NCBI RefSeq assembly: GCF_010233585.1
Contig: NZ_CP045997.1
Location: 9,379,099-9,443,098, forward strand
DNA: 64,000 bases
From: Spirosoma endbachense
GTDB lineage: Bacteria > Bacteroidota > Bacteroidia > Cytophagales > Spirosomataceae
Direction of reading: 5' to 3'
Positions within the stretch are counted from its first letter, which is position 1, and each line of letters opens with the position of its first letter. This document shows, in pieces, positions 34,561-43,595 of this stretch. The position numbers were made by a program, and so were the translations under genes. The notes beneath the pieces are model-generated. The model worked only from the letters and a program-made list of their open reading frames with translations. It made no database searches and had not been told where the DNA came from.

Positions 34561-35082
34561 CAACCAATTTTCATTCAAGAATCATACGGTTTATGGCCAT
34601 ACCCCTCCTAAGCAGACGTCAAACCAATCGATCAGGTACACACGAATAATTTCTTTGTTAATCGTGCGTATGTCCTTGTACAAAAGTCAGTTTAGGGGTG
34701 TAATGTCCAGGGGTTAATATGGACGGCATATTGTAGACTTTCGTGAGGGGTTAGGATTTACCAGTTCTCCATGGTTGGACGGCTAGTGCAATCGTATTTT
34801 CATAAGTGTAGGGGTACTTTTCAGCCTACAATGAACATCTTTCTACTCAATAGCCATTCCTGATGTATGCTTAAACCCTTAGTAGATACGCTTTAACAGC
34901 CAGAATAACCCTATACTGCAAAATAATCCGTCCCTGTATCTATCCTGACAAGAGATGCGATATTCATAAAAAAGGCTGTGGTTTTGCTATAAAGTAGCCA
35001 ATGTCTTTCGGGTAACTTTGCATACTAAAAGGTGTTCCTTTCAGGTCAACTACTTAAGGTTCAACGTTGTCAATGAATCAGT
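34561..35082. other. Non-coding region before the second molybdo-hydroxylase operon
   Basis: 522 bp without a convincing gene. 34963-35020 is promoter copy 3. The left part is low in coding signal and shows only weak inverted repeats (for example CACGA...TCGTG around 34640-34665). Confidence 0.55.
34963..35020 (+). promoter_or_regulatory. Shared molybdo-hydroxylase regulon promoter, copy 3
   Basis: TTCATAAAAAA, 6 nt, GGTTTTGCTATAAAG, then a perfect TAACTTTG -7 box (35013-35020), with its G 55 nt from the C of CATAAAAAA. The start codon of the first gene, a lipoprotein, is 63 nt further on. Confidence 0.78.
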
Positions 35083-35601
35083 ATGAAATCAATTAACGGG
35101 GCACGAATTTCTTTACTTCTACTTTTTCTTGTTGGAATTATGGCGTGCAAAATGGATGACAATGGGCCTCCTTCTCCCGTTATGATCGGAAACAGTGGCA
35201 ATAATGAGCCGGATACAGCCAGTAATAAGCCACTCAGCAATAAGCTCAGAATACGAGTAGGCTCCACTACGTTCACCGCAACCTTGCTGGAGAATGCGAC
35301 TGTCACGGCCTTTAAAGCCAGGCTACCCATGACGGTCTCGATGAGTGAGTTAAACGGGAACGAAAAACTCTACAATTTTCCCACCGGCCCGAACGCGGGA
35401 CCGCTGCCCACCAATTCATCAAATCCGGGAACGATTCAAACCGGCGATTTGATGCTGTATGGGTCCAGTACACTGGTGCTCTTTTACAAAACGTTTCCTA
35501 CGGCCTATAGTTATACAAAACTGGGGCAGATCGATAAGCCAGCCGGACTGGAGACTGCGCTAGGTTCGGGCAGTGTGACGGTCAGTTTTGACTTGCTATA
35601 G
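35083..35601 (+). CDS. Cyclophilin-like lipoprotein
   Basis: 172 residues. Lipoprotein signal peptide with lipobox GIMAC (ISLLLLFLVGIMACKMDDNG). After a low-complexity linker the C-terminal 120 residues match the cyclophilin-like beta-barrel family (LRIRVGSTTFTATLLENATV, FKARLPMTVSMSELNGNEKL, GTIQTGDLMLYGSSTLVLFY). Such proteins often sit near oxidoreductase genes; their role is unknown. It is the first gene after promoter copy 3 and 78 nt before the next enzyme gene. Confidence 0.82.
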   Translation: MKSINGARISLLLLFLVGIMACKMDDNGPPSPVMIGNSGNNEPDTASNKPLSNKLRIRVGSTTFTATLLENATVTAFKARLPMTVSMSELNGNEKLYNFPTGPNAGPLPTNSSNPGTIQTGDLMLYGSSTLVLFYKTFPTAYSYTKLGQIDKPAGLETALGSGSVTVSFDLL

Positions 35602-35679
35602 ACCAACCGAAATCAGTCGGATTCAAGTATTGGCCTCCAGGCCACCAACGGTAGTTTGCTCACGTTAAAAACTTGTTAT

Positions 35680-36327
35680 ATGAATGATACTGAAGACATG
35701 GACAGCGAGTTAGGCAACTCAACGTCATCCCGACGGATTTTCCTAAAGCAGTCTTCTGCGCTGGCCGCGCTGGTCATGACTCCGCCAGCCGCTATGGCCG
35801 CAGTCAACAACGGATTAGATGAGAAAGTAGCCACTGCGTTTGAGCAAATGCCACTTCACGTCAATATCAACGGGACGATGCGGCAGTTATCCATCGAGCC
35901 GCGGGTTACCCTGCTCGATCTGCTGCGCGAACAACTTCAGCTGACCGGCACTAAAAAAGGGTGTGATCACGGCCAATGCGGAGCCTGTACGGTCCATGTC
36001 GACGGGGCACGGGTCAACGCGTGCCTGACACTGGCGATGACCACCGAAGGCAGCACCGTAACGACCATCGAAGGCCTAACTGACGGCGACCCGGCAACGG
36101 CTCCATTGCACCCCATGCAGGCGGCTTTCATCAAGCACGACGGTTTCCAATGCGGTTACTGCACCCCCGGCCAGATCATGTCGGCGGTGGCCTGCATCCG
36201 CGAGGGGCACGCCAACACGCCGGACGAGGTCCGCGAGTACATGAGCGGCAATATCTGCCGGTGCGGAGCGTACGCCAATATTGTCGATGCGATCATGGAC
36301 GTAAAAAAGGGAGGAGCTAAGGTATGA
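35680..36327 (+). CDS. (2Fe-2S) subunit of molybdenum hydroxylase, cluster 2
   Basis: 215 residues from the ATG at 35680; the frame also opens at a TTG eight codons earlier. Tat-type leader (TSSRRIFLKQSSALAALVM). [2Fe-2S] motifs are [14 protein letters not shown] with a later Cys in VNACLTLAM, then [11 protein letters not shown] and CRCGAYANIVD. It is the counterpart of 27405-28043, clearly similar but not identical. Its end overlaps the FAD subunit start by 4 nt (ATGA). Confidence 0.92.
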   Translation: MNDTEDMDSELGNSTSSRRIFLKQSSALAALVMTPPAAMAAVNNGLDEKVATAFEQMPLHVNINGTMRQLSIEPRVTLLDLLREQLQLTGTKKGCDHGQCGACTVHVDGARVNACLTLAMTTEGSTVTTIEGLTDGDPATAPLHPMQAAFIKHDGFQCGYCTPGQIMSAVACIREGHANTPDEVREYMSGNICRCGAYANIVDAIMDVKKGGAKV

Positions 36328-37343
36328 ATCCGTTTCAGTTTACGCGGGTTACGACCCAAAAAGCCGCGATTTCGGCGATTACAAAGGAAAGCGGCACCTA
36401 CTTTCTGGCGGGCGGCACCAACCTCATCGACTTGATGAAGCGTGAGGTCGTCATTCCTGAACGGCTGGTCGACATCAACAAGTTGCCCCTGGCGACGATT
36501 GAAAAAATGGCCAATGGTCTGCGGATCGGGGCCATGGCCAAAAACTCAACCGTAGCCGATAACGAACTGGTGAAGAAGCAGTTTCCACTCCTGTCGCAGG
36601 CCCTGAACGCGGGCGCTTCAGCGCAACTCCGGAATATGGCCACGGTGGGTGGTAACATGATGCAGCGCACCCGTTGCCCGTATTTTTACGACACGTCGAT
36701 GCCCTGCAATAAACGAAGCCCCGTTCAGGCTGGTCCCGACAAAGGGCAGGCCAATGGGCCAACCGGTTGCGGAGCCATTGGTGGCCACAACCGAATGCAT
36801 GCCATTTTTGGAGCGTCGGGAAAGTGCATTGCCGTTCACCCGAGCGACATGTGCATTGCACTGGTGGCACTGGATGCGACAGTGAACGTGTCGGGACCCA
36901 AGGGCGACCGTACTATTCCGTTCAGTGAGTTTCACCGGCTACCTGGCGACGCTCCTCAGAAAGATAACACGCTGCAACCCGGCGAACTGATTATGTCGGT
37001 CGATCTACCCACGAACCGGTTCGCGGATAATTCACACTACCTGAAAGTGAGGGATAGAGCCTCGTATGCCTTCGCACTGGTATCGGTGGGCGTTGGAGTG
37101 GACATGAAAGGCAAAACCATTCAGGACGTTCGGTTGGCGATGGGTGGGGTGGCACACAAGCCCTGGCGACTGACGGCGGCTGAGGAATTTCTCAAAGGCA
37201 AACCCGCCACGGAAGCTAACTTCAAACAGGCGGCCTCGCTGGCCATGCAGGGAGCGAAAGGCTACGGTGAGAATGATTTCAAGCTAACGCTGGCCCCGAA
37301 CTCGATTGTTGACGCCCTAAAAACCGCCACTAAAACCGCCTGA
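36324..37343 (+). CDS. FAD subunit of molybdenum hydroxylase, cluster 2 (PaoB-like)
   Basis: 339 residues. FAD motifs [16 protein letters not shown] and QLRNMATVGGNMMQRTRCPY. The cysteine insertion (CPYFYDTSMPCNKRSPVQAG, then a further Cys in GPTGCGAIGG) is longer than in cluster 1 but keeps the four cysteines for the extra [4Fe-4S] cluster. Overlap with the preceding gene suggests translational coupling. Confidence 0.9.
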   Translation: MNPFQFTRVTTQKAAISAITKESGTYFLAGGTNLIDLMKREVVIPERLVDINKLPLATIEKMANGLRIGAMAKNSTVADNELVKKQFPLLSQALNAGASAQLRNMATVGGNMMQRTRCPYFYDTSMPCNKRSPVQAGPDKGQANGPTGCGAIGGHNRMHAIFGASGKCIAVHPSDMCIALVALDATVNVSGPKGDRTIPFSEFHRLPGDAPQKDNTLQPGELIMSVDLPTNRFADNSHYLKVRDRASYAFALVSVGVGVDMKGKTIQDVRLAMGGVAHKPWRLTAAEEFLKGKPATEANFKQAASLAMQGAKGYGENDFKLTLAPNSIVDALKTATKTA

Positions 37344-37345
37344 TC

Positions 37346-39583
37346 ATGACGAAAGACTTAAAAAATCCACCGATTGATCGAATCGACGGGCGGATGAAAG
37401 TGACCGGCGGGGCCAAATACTTCGCCGATTTTGAACTACCCAATACGGCGTATTGTGTCATCGTCGGCAGCGAGATCGCCAAAGGAGCTATCACTAGCCT
37501 TGATACCAAAAAAGCGCAGGGTGCACCGGGTGTACTGGGTGTATTTACGCACCAGAATATGCCACCTATCCCGGGCTGGGATGCCCCCGTTGGCGGTGAA
37601 GCCGATGGGCCGCCCCCTAAACCAAAAACGGAGGAGACATACCGGATTCTAAGCAGTCCCAAAATCCTGTTCGATGGGCAGCCTATCGCCATGGTAGTAG
37701 CCGACAGTTACGAACGGGCCACGTACGCAGCTTCACTCGTCAAAGCGACCTATACGAAACAAACAGCCCGCACTAATCTGCAAAAACACGTGTCGGAAGG
37801 TGTGGCGCCCAGGGGAGCCGATGGAGGGAATTATTTGCGGGGAACAGCCGACGGCTACAAAACCGCTCCGGTCACCCTGGAAGCCAACTATACGATTCCC
37901 GTGGAAGTGCACAACCCCATGGAACTGCACGGCATTCTGGCCCACTGGACGGGCGACAAGCAGTTAATGATCTATGCCAAAACGCAGGGTGTGAATGCTA
38001 CGCAAAACGCCATGGCGCAAGCCTTTAAACTGGACCCGAAGAATATTCACGTGCATACGGAGTTCATGGGAGGAGGTTTTGGTATGGGACTACGTACCTG
38101 GCCGCAGGAAACGGCGGTCGTCGCGATTGCCCGCAAAATCAATCGGCCTCTGAAACTGGTGATGAACCGGAGTCAGATGTTTACGCTGGTGGGTCACCGG
38201 CCGTATACGGTGCAGACAATTAACATGGGTGCTGACCAGGACGGAAAACTAATCGGCATCGCGCATGCGGCTACCGCCGAAACGGCCAGCTACGAAGACT
38301 TTACTGAAGCGACCGTCAACATGACCAAGTTCATGTACGCCTGCCCCAACGTGAGCACCCGCTACCGCATCGTGCGGCTTGACCGGAGCGTACCCATCTG
38401 GATGCGGGGTCCCGGTGAGGCCACTGGTGCGTTTGCGCTGGAGTCGGCCATGGACGAGATGGCCCATAAACTGAACCTCGATCCAATCGAGTTCCGCCTG
38501 CGTAACTACAGCGAAACCGATCCGGAACGGAACCGGCCCTATTCAAGCAAAAATCTCAAAGAAGCCTATCAGCGGGGGGCCGACGCCATTGGCTGGAAAG
38601 AGCGTAAGAACCAGCCCGGCAGCACCCGCGACGGCGATTGGCTCATTGGCTACGGCATGAGTACGGGCGTTTTTAGCGCCTTCCGCTGGGAGGCCAGCGC
38701 CCGCGCTCTGTTTAAAGCCGATGGATCACTGACTATTCAGAGTGCCGTGACCGACATTGGGCCAGGCACCGGAACAGCTCTGACCATGATTGCGCATAAC
38801 GTATTGGGCGTGCCTATGAATCGCATCAAGGTCGAATACGGCGACACGTCGTTGCCCAAAGCGCCCACGCAGGGTGGCTCAGCCATCGTCTCAGCGGTGG
38901 GGTCGGCGGTTTATGATGCCTGTACAAGCGTCAAAAACGACCTGATGGCGTTGGCCCTCAAAGCGGGTGCTCCCTTAGCTGGTCGACAGGCCGACGAACT
39001 GACGCTGGCCGATGGGGTGCTTTCGGTCGAGAAGGAACCAGGCAAAAAAATAGCCGTACGCGAGCTGATGCAGGCCAACAACCTGACGGTTATTGACAAA
39101 ACTCGGGATTCGAAAGGTAGTCCGGAACAGGAGAAGTATTCGATGTATTCGTTTTCGGTGCATTTCGTCCAGGTGCGCGTCAATCCGCTGACGGGCGTGG
39201 TGCGCGTCGCCAAAGCGGTTAGCGTGGCCGATTCAGGCCGTATCGTAAGCCCCAAAACGGCGGCCAGTCAGATGATTGGCGGGGTAGCAGGTGGCATCGG
39301 CATGGCCCTGACCGAAGAAGCGGTCATCGACCACCGATTCGGTCGGTTTGTGAACAACAACCTGGCCGATTATCACGTAGCGGTTCACGCCGACGTACCC
39401 GCCATTGAAACGATCATGATCGACAAGCCCGATCCGATTATCAACCCGATGGGTGCCAAAGGGATGGGCGAGATTGCCCTGATCGGTTTTGCCGGAGCCG
39501 TGGCCAATGCCGTTTTCAACGCGACCGGTCAGCGCGTTCGTGACCTACCTATTACACCAGACAAGTTGCTACGTACTGTTTAA
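37346..39583 (+). CDS. Molybdopterin-binding subunit of molybdenum hydroxylase, cluster 2 (PaoC-like)
   Basis: 745 residues. Mo-cofactor domain motifs GGGFGMG, MRGPGEATGAFALESAMDEM and the catalytic Glu709 in KGMGEIA. It differs from the cluster 1 subunit by an insert of about ten residues around residue 75 (ADGPPPKPKT) and by DIGPGTGTAL in place of DIGTGSYTIV, so substrate range may differ. Two-nucleotide gap to the FAD gene. Confidence 0.93.
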   Translation: MTKDLKNPPIDRIDGRMKVTGGAKYFADFELPNTAYCVIVGSEIAKGAITSLDTKKAQGAPGVLGVFTHQNMPPIPGWDAPVGGEADGPPPKPKTEETYRILSSPKILFDGQPIAMVVADSYERATYAASLVKATYTKQTARTNLQKHVSEGVAPRGADGGNYLRGTADGYKTAPVTLEANYTIPVEVHNPMELHGILAHWTGDKQLMIYAKTQGVNATQNAMAQAFKLDPKNIHVHTEFMGGGFGMGLRTWPQETAVVAIARKINRPLKLVMNRSQMFTLVGHRPYTVQTINMGADQDGKLIGIAHAATAETASYEDFTEATVNMTKFMYACPNVSTRYRIVRLDRSVPIWMRGPGEATGAFALESAMDEMAHKLNLDPIEFRLRNYSETDPERNRPYSSKNLKEAYQRGADAIGWKERKNQPGSTRDGDWLIGYGMSTGVFSAFRWEASARALFKADGSLTIQSAVTDIGPGTGTALTMIAHNVLGVPMNRIKVEYGDTSLPKAPTQGGSAIVSAVGSAVYDACTSVKNDLMALALKAGAPLAGRQADELTLADGVLSVEKEPGKKIAVRELMQANNLTVIDKTRDSKGSPEQEKYSMYSFSVHFVQVRVNPLTGVVRVAKAVSVADSGRIVSPKTAASQMIGGVAGGIGMALTEEAVIDHRFGRFVNNNLADYHVAVHADVPAIETIMIDKPDPIINPMGAKGMGEIALIGFAGAVANAVFNATGQRVRDLPITPDKLLRTV

Positions 39584-39595
39584 AAAAAGAATTGA

Positions 39596-39675
39596 CCGCT
39601 GATTTTTAGTATGTCTATGATCCGTTCTGATTCAGAAAAAATCAGTTGAATCCTATTGAGCCTAAAAATCAGCGG
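39596..39675. repeat. Inverted repeat after the cluster 2 operon
   Basis: Arms CCGCTGATTTTTAG (39596-39609) and CTAAAAATCAGCGG (39662-39675) enclose a smaller CTGATT/AATCAG dyad. It lies between the Mo subunit stop (39583) and the acetyltransferase start (39693). It may terminate the enzyme operon; the AT-rich dispersed look also fits a small interspersed element. Confidence 0.65.
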
Positions 39676-39692
39676 CCTATTGAGTAAAAAAA

Positions 39693-40268
39693 ATGCTGAG
39701 TAAAAAAGTGAATAACGATATTTTTCAACGACTGCTAGCCGGCGAACTCCTACGCAAGGACGATCCGGAGTACACCAAATTTGGCGAGGTCGTTTCTCGC
39801 ACCATCCGGCTATGTGTCGAGATGAATGCCACGGCAACGGGCGTCGATCAGGTACGCAGCCAGTTGAGTACCATAATCGGAACTAGGATCGATGCGTCGA
39901 CGACGATATTTCCTCCGTTTTATACCAACTTCGGCCAGTTCATTCGGCTCGGCAAAAACATCTTTATCAATCATGCCTGCTCGTTTCTGGATATTGGCGG
40001 CATCACGATTGAGGATGATGTCCAGATTGGCCCGAGGGTTAATTTGACCTCTGAAAACCACCCGCTGGACCCGACCGACCGAACTACGTTAATTCCCCGG
40101 CCGATTGTAATTAAACGCAATGCCTGGATTGGGGCGGGGGCCACTATTTTACCCGGCGTAACCGTAGGTGAAAACGCCATCGTTGCCGCTGGTGCGGTCG
40201 TAAGTCGGGATGTACCAGCCAATACCGTTGTTGCTGGCATACCGGCAAAGGTTGTGAAGACACTGTAA
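39693..40268 (+). CDS. Hexapeptide-repeat acetyltransferase (maltose/galactoside O-acetyltransferase type)
   Basis: 191 residues. An N-terminal helical lobe is followed by left-handed beta-helix hexapeptide repeats ([40 protein letters not shown]). The active-site His is in the SENHPLD loop, and the end is [20 protein letters not shown]. Transfers acetyl from acetyl-CoA to a sugar or similar hydroxyl. The cupin gene starts 8 nt after its stop. Confidence 0.92.
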   Translation: MLSKKVNNDIFQRLLAGELLRKDDPEYTKFGEVVSRTIRLCVEMNATATGVDQVRSQLSTIIGTRIDASTTIFPPFYTNFGQFIRLGKNIFINHACSFLDIGGITIEDDVQIGPRVNLTSENHPLDPTDRTTLIPRPIVIKRNAWIGAGATILPGVTVGENAIVAAGAVVSRDVPANTVVAGIPAKVVKTL

Positions 40269-40276
40269 TTGAAACA

Positions 40277-40831
40277 ATGAAAACTAATCAAACGATCCTG
40301 GAAATTTCGATCCCCACCAGAACAACCCACGTTTCAGGACATCTGGCATCCTCTTCGAAAATGGTCAGTAAAGGCCGCTATAGTCTCCTGCTAATGGTCT
40401 TCCTGATGGCTAGTATACCTATCCTGGGTCAGCGTGCTAACATCGTTACGGGTCCGCAGGCAGCAACGCGAGGCCCCGCCGACACGTTCACGGGGACCGT
40501 TTGGGTGACGAGCCTTGTCCCCAATGACTCGATCTTTACGACTATTTCCGGCAGTGTGGCTTTCGAGAAGGGTGCGCGCTCGAACTGGCATTCTCATCCG
40601 GCCGGGCAGATCCTCATTGTTACGGATGGGATTGGCTATCATCAGATTAAAGGGGAACCAAAGCAAGTGATTCGGAAAGGTGACGTGGTTAAATGCCCGC
40701 CGAATGTGGTTCATTGGCACGGAGCCAGCCCCAGTAGTAAGATGACTCACCTGTATATTATTCCGAATACGGAGAAAGGCATTGTCACATGGCTACAGCC
40801 CGTCACGAATGAGGAATATGACCAAAAGTAA
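40277..40831 (+). CDS. Cupin domain protein with signal/anchor segment
   Basis: 184 residues. A hydrophobic segment at about 36-52 (YSLLLMVFLMASIPILG) follows a 35-residue leader; an internal ATG at residue 29 would give a normal signal peptide. The cupin has metal-binding motifs WHSHPAGQILIV and VHWHGASP. It is closely similar in pattern to the cytoplasmic cupin at 42931-43344 (motifs NNWHIHRDGFQLLLV and KHWHGATK). Cotranscribed with the acetyltransferase. Confidence 0.87.
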   Translation: MKTNQTILEISIPTRTTHVSGHLASSSKMVSKGRYSLLLMVFLMASIPILGQRANIVTGPQAATRGPADTFTGTVWVTSLVPNDSIFTTISGSVAFEKGARSNWHSHPAGQILIVTDGIGYHQIKGEPKQVIRKGDVVKCPPNVVHWHGASPSSKMTHLYIIPNTEKGIVTWLQPVTNEEYDQK

Positions 40832-40883
40832 GCTGACAAGCTAGTCTCTTTCGATCTATCTAGGATATCATTATTCGAGACAT

Positions 40884-40951
40884 TGACCAGATCGCGAAAC
40901 CTCGCCCTTTATTCACCTGCTAGTGGCAGTTCAGGTTTCGCGATCTGGTCA
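40884..40951. terminator. 19-bp inverted repeat, probable terminator or element
   Basis: TGACCAGATCGCGAAACCT and its exact complement (40933-40951) around a 30-nt loop, 52 nt after the cupin stop. The perfect arms and long loop make it unusual for a simple terminator. Confidence 0.6.
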
Positions 40952-41050
40952 GGCTTAGTCCACTTAAGAACCAACTATCAGACAAGTCAAGTTGGCCAAT
41001 GGTGTCCCGAAATTGTCTGTTTAACAGCTAAAAGTGGCTACCATACAGTT

Positions 41051-41824
41051 ATGCACGATTATAAAGTCACATCAACCTTTAGGATTCTGAGGAGTTTACC
41101 CCTTCTGGTATTGATTCTGTTCATCTTATTCGTCAGTATAAATTACCCGATGCACGCGCAAACCAAGTCTACCGAACCTTTAGATGTCAAACAGCAGTCT
41201 ATCGTAACTATTTCGGCGCTAACTACCACGGGCGACATTCCGAAGCTCAAACAAGCGCTGAACGCCGGGCTTGAGGCTGGTCTGACGATTAATGAAATTA
41301 AGGAAGTGCTCGTGCAACTCTATGCCTACTGCGGCTTTCCCCGTAGCCTGAATGGCATCAATGCGTTGATGAGCGTTGTTGACCAACGGAAAGCTGCGGG
41401 TAAGAACGACTCATTGGGAAAAGACGCTTCGCCAATAGTCCCGACGGCCAATAAGTACACTGTTGGCCAAAAAATGCTGGAAGTCCTGATGGGCAAGCCG
41501 GACAAAACGGCCCAAAGTGGTGCCAATGCCTTCGCGCCAGTCATCGATACCTTTCTGAAAGAACACTTATTTGCCGATATATTCAGCCGTGACGTGCTAA
41601 CCTACCGACAGCGGGAACTGGTAACCATTTCGAGCCTTGCCAGTATGGCCGGTGTTGAGTCTCAGTTGCAGTTTCACCTGGGAGCCGGCCTGCAGGTAGG
41701 CCTCAGCGAATCGCAACTGAAAGCGATGATTTCGCTGATTGAAACCAGCGTCGGAAAACAACAGGCCAATACGGTTCAGCAGGTTCTGACCAAGGTCCTG
41801 GACGCGCGCAAGCCGACTAAATAA
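41051..41824 (+). CDS. Carboxymuconolactone decarboxylase family protein, secreted
   Basis: 257 residues from the ATG at 41051; upstream open frame runs through the inverted repeat and is unlikely to be translated. Signal peptide LPLLVLILFILFVSINYPMH. Two CMD-like (AhpD-fold) repeats: QQSIVTISALTTTGDIPKLK with YAYCGFPRSLNGINALMSVV, and RQRELVTISSLASMAGVESQ with LQFHLGAGLQVGLSESQLKA. The first repeat keeps one Cys and lacks the CxxC pair of peroxidases, so redox activity is doubtful. Often found with cupin and SDR genes, as here. Confidence 0.87.
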   Translation: MHDYKVTSTFRILRSLPLLVLILFILFVSINYPMHAQTKSTEPLDVKQQSIVTISALTTTGDIPKLKQALNAGLEAGLTINEIKEVLVQLYAYCGFPRSLNGINALMSVVDQRKAAGKNDSLGKDASPIVPTANKYTVGQKMLEVLMGKPDKTAQSGANAFAPVIDTFLKEHLFADIFSRDVLTYRQRELVTISSLASMAGVESQLQFHLGAGLQVGLSESQLKAMISLIETSVGKQQANTVQQVLTKVLDARKPTK

Positions 41825-42163
41825 AGCTTTCCATTGTTTGATTAAAACGGATGAAGTCGATCCCGGGGCTATTCCTGGATGGGATAGGTATGTCAAAAAA
41901 TCTTGATCTAAAACCATTCGTAGTACTCCCTATATCAATTTTTCTAGAACGTTAAATGAGTTCAACGAAGTCAATACGATAATCAACGAAGAGAATTTAT
42001 CGCTGCCTATCGAAAACCCAAAGCTGGTAAAGGAAGTAACCCGTCTAGAAAAAGGATTAGCCGTACAGATGGCCATTGCCTTCCCTATGTGGATTTCTCC
42101 CGAACAGTAACGCATTGGCTTGTGTAAACGGAATTACCCTTGAACAGTAAAAAACGATTCATT
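41825..42163. other. Gap containing a start-less coding remnant
   Basis: On the plus strand 41907-42110 is open for 68 codons and reads like a real protein end (ENLSLPIENPKLVKEVTRLE, KGLAVQMAIAFPMWISPEQ), but has no start codon. I cannot name the family. Probably the tail of a deleted gene. Confidence 0.4.
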
Positions 42164-42913
42164 ATGTCAACTATTAAAAACAAAGTGGTCATTATTACGG
42201 GAGCTTCATCCGGTATTGGTGAAGCGACAGCAAAAGTACTGGCGGCCAAAGGGGCAAAAGTTGTACTGGGTGCCAGGCGTGAAGATCGTTTGGCAAAATT
42301 AGCAGAGGAAATTCAAGCAAATGGCGAACAAGCTATTTATAAAGTGATCGATGTAGCTAATGCGGACGATACTAAGCAACTGGTTCAACTGGCCAAAGAC
42401 ACGTATGGCCGTGTCGATGTGATCTTCCTGAACGCTGGCATTATGCCCAGTTCCCCCCTTTCCGCCTTAAAAACGGACGAGTGGGAAACGATGATTGATG
42501 TCAATATCAAAGGAGTATTAAATGGAATTGCAGCGGTATTGCCAACCTTTACCGCGCAAAAGTCTGGCCACATTATTACCACCTCATCCGTCGCTGGCCT
42601 TAAAGCATACCCAGGCAGCGGGGTTTATGGCGCCACCAAGTGGGCGGTACGTGATTTAATGGAAGTGTTGCGGATAGAATCGGCCTTAGAAGGCACCAAC
42701 ATCCGCACCGCAACGATTTATCCAGCCGCTATTAACACCGAATTGTTGGATACGATTACGGATAAGACGACTTCCGAGGGGATGACGGCTTTATACAAAC
42801 AACATGGCATTTCACCGGAACGAATTGCCAACGTGGTTGCCTTCGCGATTGAACAACCAGACGATACCAATATTAGTGAGTTCACCATTGGACCAACCAC
42901 TCAACCCTGGTAA
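42164..42913 (+). CDS. SDR family oxidoreductase
   Basis: 249 residues from the ATG at 42164; a TTG eight codons upstream is in frame but unneeded. Complete classical SDR: TGASSGIG, DVIFLNAGIM, Ser in TTSSVAGL, YGATKWAV as Tyr-x-x-x-Lys, and TIYPAAINTEL. NAD(P)-dependent alcohol/aldehyde-type dehydrogenase; the substrate is unknown. The cupin gene starts 17 nt after its stop. Confidence 0.93.
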   Translation: MSTIKNKVVIITGASSGIGEATAKVLAAKGAKVVLGARREDRLAKLAEEIQANGEQAIYKVIDVANADDTKQLVQLAKDTYGRVDVIFLNAGIMPSSPLSALKTDEWETMIDVNIKGVLNGIAAVLPTFTAQKSGHIITTSSVAGLKAYPGSGVYGATKWAVRDLMEVLRIESALEGTNIRTATIYPAAINTELLDTITDKTTSEGMTALYKQHGISPERIANVVAFAIEQPDDTNISEFTIGPTTQPW

Positions 42914-42930
42914 AATTAGGAGACACGACA

Positions 42931-43344
42931 ATGGCAAAACACGAAGACGTAAAAGACGGCGTTATTTTTCCTGTAGGTGAGAAAAACGACGCCTATGCCC
43001 AGTATTTTGTGGGCCAGAGTTACCTGAAAACGTTAATTGCTGATCCCCAAGTGAGTGTTAGCGTTGGGAATGTAACCTTTGAACCGGGATGCCGTAATAA
43101 CTGGCACATTCATCGGGATGGTTTCCAGCTTTTATTAGTAACGGGGGGCGAAGGCTGGTACCAGGAAGCAGGCAAACCGGCTCAGTCTCTTAAAGCGGGT
43201 GATGTAATTGTTACTCATGATGGGGTTAAACACTGGCATGGTGCGACCAAAGACAGCTGGTTTGAACATATCGCCATCACAGCCGGTAAACCGGAATGGT
43301 TAGAGCCTGTTGATGATGAAACGTATAATAAGCTGGACCAGTAG
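42931..43344 (+). CDS. Cupin domain protein
   Basis: 137 residues, one small cupin: NNWHIHRDGFQLLLVTGGEG is motif 1 and AGDVIVTHDGVKHWHGATKD is motif 2. Metal ligands His, His and His are present. It belongs to the QdoI/carboxymuconolactone-associated small cupins. Follows the SDR gene as a probable two-gene operon. Confidence 0.9.
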   Translation: MAKHEDVKDGVIFPVGEKNDAYAQYFVGQSYLKTLIADPQVSVSVGNVTFEPGCRNNWHIHRDGFQLLLVTGGEGWYQEAGKPAQSLKAGDVIVTHDGVKHWHGATKDSWFEHIAITAGKPEWLEPVDDETYNKLDQ

Positions 43345-43595
43345 ACCAGATGCATCACTAGCCACAAACGCAGTATTGCCCACTTATTTCTGGCTGGTAT
43401 ACGCGTATTACCAACAAGAAATTTTTTGTATTGCCAGGATTTATTCGGAGGTATAAATGAACGCTTTTTTTCAAGTTGATCTTGAGAGAAGTACTTAATC
43501 AAAAGCCGTTTACATAGTCTAATAAATAAAATTAGTTACCATTTCAACTCGGGTTTGTGGTGTGGATAGTAGCCAAAGTGTAATACGGTGTCCAG

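Noticed and set aside
40883..41050. Upstream extension of the CMD-like gene by 56 codons
   Set aside because: It would read through a perfect 19-bp inverted repeat; the ATG at 41051 gives a normal signal peptide.
43447..43500. Tiny frame with a good ribosome-binding site (13 codons, starting about 43457)
   Set aside because: Too short to support as a gene from one sequence and without conserved features.
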